This document shows, in pieces, positions 61,784 through 64,000 of a DNA stretch of 64,000 bases. A program made the translations under genes and the position numbers. Under the pieces are notes generated by a model that saw nothing but the letters and a program-made list of their open reading frames with translations, was not told the DNA's origin and ran no database searches. Numbering within the stretch: position 1 is the first letter of the stretch; every line of letters begins with the position of its first letter. Source of the DNA: Hyalangium ruber (GTDB lineage: Bacteria; Myxococcota; Myxococcia; Myxococcales; Myxococcaceae); contig NZ_JAXIVS010000001.1 of NCBI RefSeq assembly GCF_034259325.1, positions 682,001-746,000 of the forward strand. The letters are read 5' to 3'.

Positions 61784-62638
61784 ATGAAGCGAAAAGATCC
61801 ATCTGGGTGGGCGGTGTGGAGGGCACTCAGCGCTGTCCTCTTCTTCACCGCCTGTGGCACAGCCAGCTACGGAGTGCCGAGCCAGTATGCTCAGGTCCCG
61901 GATTCCGTTTCGAACACCTGCCTCAGGAACCCGGCCAACTGCCCGCCCACGCCAGGACTCCGAGCGGTCCCCAATCCTCCTGCGGGACCACCTCCCCTAC
62001 CCGTGATAAGCGTCCCTGTGTTGGCCACCAGTGTGGTGGGCGCGGCTGTCATCGCGGGTCACTCTCTGGACTCCGAGTCGCGGGCCCGCATTGATGCGGC
62101 CCTCGCCGAGTGTGCGGATGCGGCACGCTCCGAGGTAATGCTCAAACATTTTGGGCGCTCCCCCACACGCGAGGAGTGCAAGGAGGTCGTCGGCACCGAC
62201 AGCAAGGGGCAGCCCATCACACGAGCGATGCAACTGGGCCTAGCGCAGCATGCTCTCGCACTCCAGTGTGCCGAGAAACGGCTCCACGAGTTGAAGCCAG
62301 GAGGCTTCAGCATCCAACCCCGCTATCGAGTCGACCCGGAGACGGGCAAGGCCGAGTACCTCCCTCGCGAGGTGGTGGAGACGTTGCTGAGACAGGGGCG
62401 CAGCGCGGAGCTTCGCGGAACCATCGAGCCCGACATCGTCATCCACGAAGGACAACCTCATCGGGTCCAGGACGTTTACGACTACAAGTTCCCGTGTGCA
62501 TCAAGCTCCAAACGTTCTGATTGGAGAACGTACCCCGAAGGAAATCCACATGCTGGCAAGCCCCAGGGAGAGGTGTACCAGAAGGCCTTGGGTGGTGAGC
62601 CTGCACGGGTTCAGCCTCACCTGGGAGTTTACCGATGA
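61784..62638 (+). CDS. Lipoprotein toxin, SitA-like, with PD-(D/E)xK nuclease-like C terminus
   Basis: 284 residues from ATG 61784. The signal ends in a lipobox (LFFTAC, lipid Cys24), so it should be an outer-membrane-type lipoprotein. A Pro-rich spacer and one apolar helix (residues about 73-92) are followed by a helical part with Cys residues. The C terminus has a nuclease-like core: EPDIVI with Asp217, then DVYDYKFPC with Asp233 and Lys235, matching PD-(D/E)xK. The immunity-like gene overlaps its stop (ATGA). In myxobacteria such lipoprotein toxins with variable C-terminal domains are passed between cells by outer-membrane exchange (SitA). Identity as SitA and nuclease activity are inferences. 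Confidence 0.72.
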   Translation: MKRKDPSGWAVWRALSAVLFFTACGTASYGVPSQYAQVPDSVSNTCLRNPANCPPTPGLRAVPNPPAGPPPLPVISVPVLATSVVGAAVIAGHSLDSESRARIDAALAECADAARSEVMLKHFGRSPTREECKEVVGTDSKGQPITRAMQLGLAQHALALQCAEKRLHELKPGGFSIQPRYRVDPETGKAEYLPREVVETLLRQGRSAELRGTIEPDIVIHEGQPHRVQDVYDYKFPCASSSKRSDWRTYPEGNPHAGKPQGEVYQKALGGEPARVQPHLGVYR

Positions 62639-63549
62639 CCGAGCATTACCCTCGGATACGCCTCCGCGACCAAGAGGGCTTCGAGCTGCTGCGCGAAGGG
62701 TTGAGCATCAGCTTCTACATGCGGCATTCCCATCAGGGACTCGTTGAGAACATCTTGCAGTCGCTGGAGGCCTATGTCCGTGCCGTAGGGCCGCAAGCGT
62801 TGGGCTGGTACCTAGATGAAGAGGGAGAGCCACAGCCGCTGAATGAACGAGGCTGGGAGTTCATACGAAAGGAACTCCGCGAGCGCCAATTTCCCATCAT
62901 CCGGCTGAGAGACGGATCCGACAACGATAACCGGTATCGCTTCAACTACTGGGGCAAGGATCTCCAAGCTCCTCATGTAGCGAAGAATCCGGGCACGGTC
63001 TGCGCGGCCACATTCTGGCTCCCCACTGAGTTCCTGGAGGAGCATGGCCCAGAGCGCGTCCGAGAACTCGCCATGGAGTGGGCGGCTCCCTTGCCCCTCT
63101 GCTCTGGGCACGGAGGATTGTCCTTTAATGCCGAGTACTCCCTGGTGGGCATCCGGCGGCAAGTGGCCCGGTATTGGCTCCGGTATCCGGGCATCGACGT
63201 CTACGACTCACCCTCGGATCACTCCTGGGACATTGGAACCCGTGTGCGAGGCCCCTCTTGGCTCACGTTCCTGGGACAGCCTGTGCTGGGAGAGCTTGGT
63301 GGCGCCGAGGGGCTGCGCGCACGGCTCCACAGTCTTGGCACGACCGTTCAGGAATTGGACAGGGATAAGGTGCTCATCACCCTAGGCGCATGGCCTGAAG
63401 CGGGCGACACAGAGCGAGGTGATACGCTGCCAGCCTACCAGGAACTGGCCCGTGTCCTGGAGCCCTGGCTCTTCCGCGATCCAGATGGACGCATGCTCGG
63501 CCAGTCCGAGGAAGACACCCGCGGCTGGGAGAGGCGCTTTCTCTACTAA
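62635..63549 (+). CDS. DUF3396 family immunity protein, SitI-like
   Basis: 304 residues, starting in the ATGA that ends the toxin gene, so the two are translationally coupled. The sequence follows the DUF3396 (type VI immunity family) pattern: ISFYMRHSHQGLVENILQSLEAYVRAVGPQALGWYLDEEGEPQPL, and later WAAPLPLCSGHGGLSFN and WLTFLGQPVLGELGGAEGLRARL. There is no signal, so it works in the cytoplasm, where a nuclease toxin would act. DUF3396 proteins neutralise toxins by binding; that this one protects against its upstream partner is inferred from coupling. Confidence 0.85.
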   Translation: MTEHYPRIRLRDQEGFELLREGLSISFYMRHSHQGLVENILQSLEAYVRAVGPQALGWYLDEEGEPQPLNERGWEFIRKELRERQFPIIRLRDGSDNDNRYRFNYWGKDLQAPHVAKNPGTVCAATFWLPTEFLEEHGPERVRELAMEWAAPLPLCSGHGGLSFNAEYSLVGIRRQVARYWLRYPGIDVYDSPSDHSWDIGTRVRGPSWLTFLGQPVLGELGGAEGLRARLHSLGTTVQELDRDKVLITLGAWPEAGDTERGDTLPAYQELARVLEPWLFRDPDGRMLGQSEEDTRGWERRFLY

Positions 63550-63602
63550 AAGCCTATTTCGGTAGGGGCGAGTGGAATCAAGTAGGGTACACGCCTGCTC
63601 AA

Positions 63603-63626
63603 GCCGCCTTCCCATGAGGAGGCGGC
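63603..63626 (+). terminator. Hairpin after the immunity gene
   Basis: GCCGCCT (63603-63609) and AGGCGGC (63620-63626) pair with a ten-base loop, 54 bases after the immunity stop. There is no T-run, so it is only a weak candidate for ending the toxin/immunity transcript. Confidence 0.3.
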
Positions 63627-63650
63627 AGGCGACGGGCCATTGCTGAGAGG

Positions 63651-64000
63651 GTGTTGATCGACCTACACGCAAGAGGACGTCGAAGCGGCAACGGGAAAGC
63701 TCCCCAGTGCCTGCGCGTCCTGCTGAGCAAGCTCCTTCAGCGCTCGCCCGCCGACCGCTACCAGACAGCCGAAGAGCTGGAGACGGATCTGCGTCGCTGG
63801 CTCGGGGGCACTTTCGGCAGGGACGACGCCGCGAAAGAACTGAGCGTGCTAAAGAAGGCAGCCGGCGAGTGTTGGCCGACGTGGAGCCCGAGACCGTTAC
63901 TTTCTGAGCGCCCCCGGTACCGGCTCCCCTTCGCGAAAGCCCCTCTCCGATTCTCCTTCCGTGAGAGGGAGTCTTCGCAGTGGGGAGTCCCCCAAAAAGA
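63651..64000 (+). pseudogene. Ser/Thr kinase C-lobe fragment at the right edge
   Basis: The frame opens at GTG 63651, after TGA at 63645, and runs to the edge. Its start reads LLSKLLQRSPADRYQTAEEL followed by ETDLRRW, the characteristic last helices of a Ser/Thr kinase domain of the hybrid type (compare KLLAKVAEERYQSAEGLKADLERF in the gene at 45671). No catalytic motifs precede it, so it is a truncated remnant rather than a whole gene. The following residues (KELSVLKKAAGECW and onward) do not resemble a family. Confidence 0.6.

Overview
High-GC DNA whose gene content points to a myxobacterium of the Cystobacterineae (Myxococcus/Archangium/Cystobacter/Hyalangium type). The evidence is several Ser/Thr protein kinases with the HRDIS active-site variant, two secreted proteins ending in a MYXO-CTERM sorting tail, a giant Ser/Thr-kinase/ATPase/GAF/histidine-kinase hybrid, and a lipoprotein toxin and immunity pair resembling the SitA/SitI system of outer-membrane exchange. 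Codons strongly prefer G or C at the third position, so most genes carry long meaningless ORFs on the opposite strand. No rRNA, convincing tRNA, CRISPR array or intact insertion sequence was seen. Everything is read by eye; no database search was possible.

Layout. 0-2 kb: end of a zinc-type alcohol dehydrogenase, a glycerophosphodiesterase and a deoxynucleoside kinase, then a convergent PAS protein of the photoactive yellow protein type. 2.5-8 kb: a hotdog thioesterase, an RND efflux pair (lipoprotein adaptor plus permease) and a DUF488 protein. 8-10 kb: sulfur-transfer genes (A-type Fe-S carrier, rhodanese-MoeB fusion, single rhodanese). 10-13.1 kb: a transmembrane Ser/Thr kinase divergent from a membrane protein. 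13.3-18.4 kb: a tight five-gene operon (porin, VTC polyphosphate-polymerase domain protein, thymidylate-kinase-like protein with a long repeat tail, DUF4956 membrane protein, lipoprotein). 18.5-27.5 kb: secreted metallophosphatase, response regulator, acyltransferase, RsmB-like methyltransferase, M61 protease, lipoprotein, RNase HII and a Cys-cluster protein. 27.5-38.2 kb: P450 divergent from an AurF-like diiron protein, Rnk, a papain-like protease, an amidohydrolase, SRPBCC proteins, and a TetR regulator divergent from a hydrolase/outer-membrane-barrel operon with a clear operator.

38-52 kb: a kinase with its membrane helices at the N terminus, a two-gene unit of unknown function, a MYXO-CTERM beta-propeller protein, the 1767-residue hybrid kinase and an astacin protease. 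52-64 kb is accessory in character: a small orphan gene beside a kinase-tail remnant, a 1682-residue PNP/NB-ARC/TPR protein that looks like a bacterial NLR-type immune receptor, a small orphan, another kinase, a small membrane protein, the toxin/immunity pair, and a kinase fragment at the right edge.

The most promising systems are the PNP-NB-ARC-TPR protein (possible nucleotide-degrading defence), the SitA/SitI-like pair (kin discrimination) and the VTC / kinase-repeat / DUF4956 operon (possible polyphosphate synthesis and handling at the membrane).
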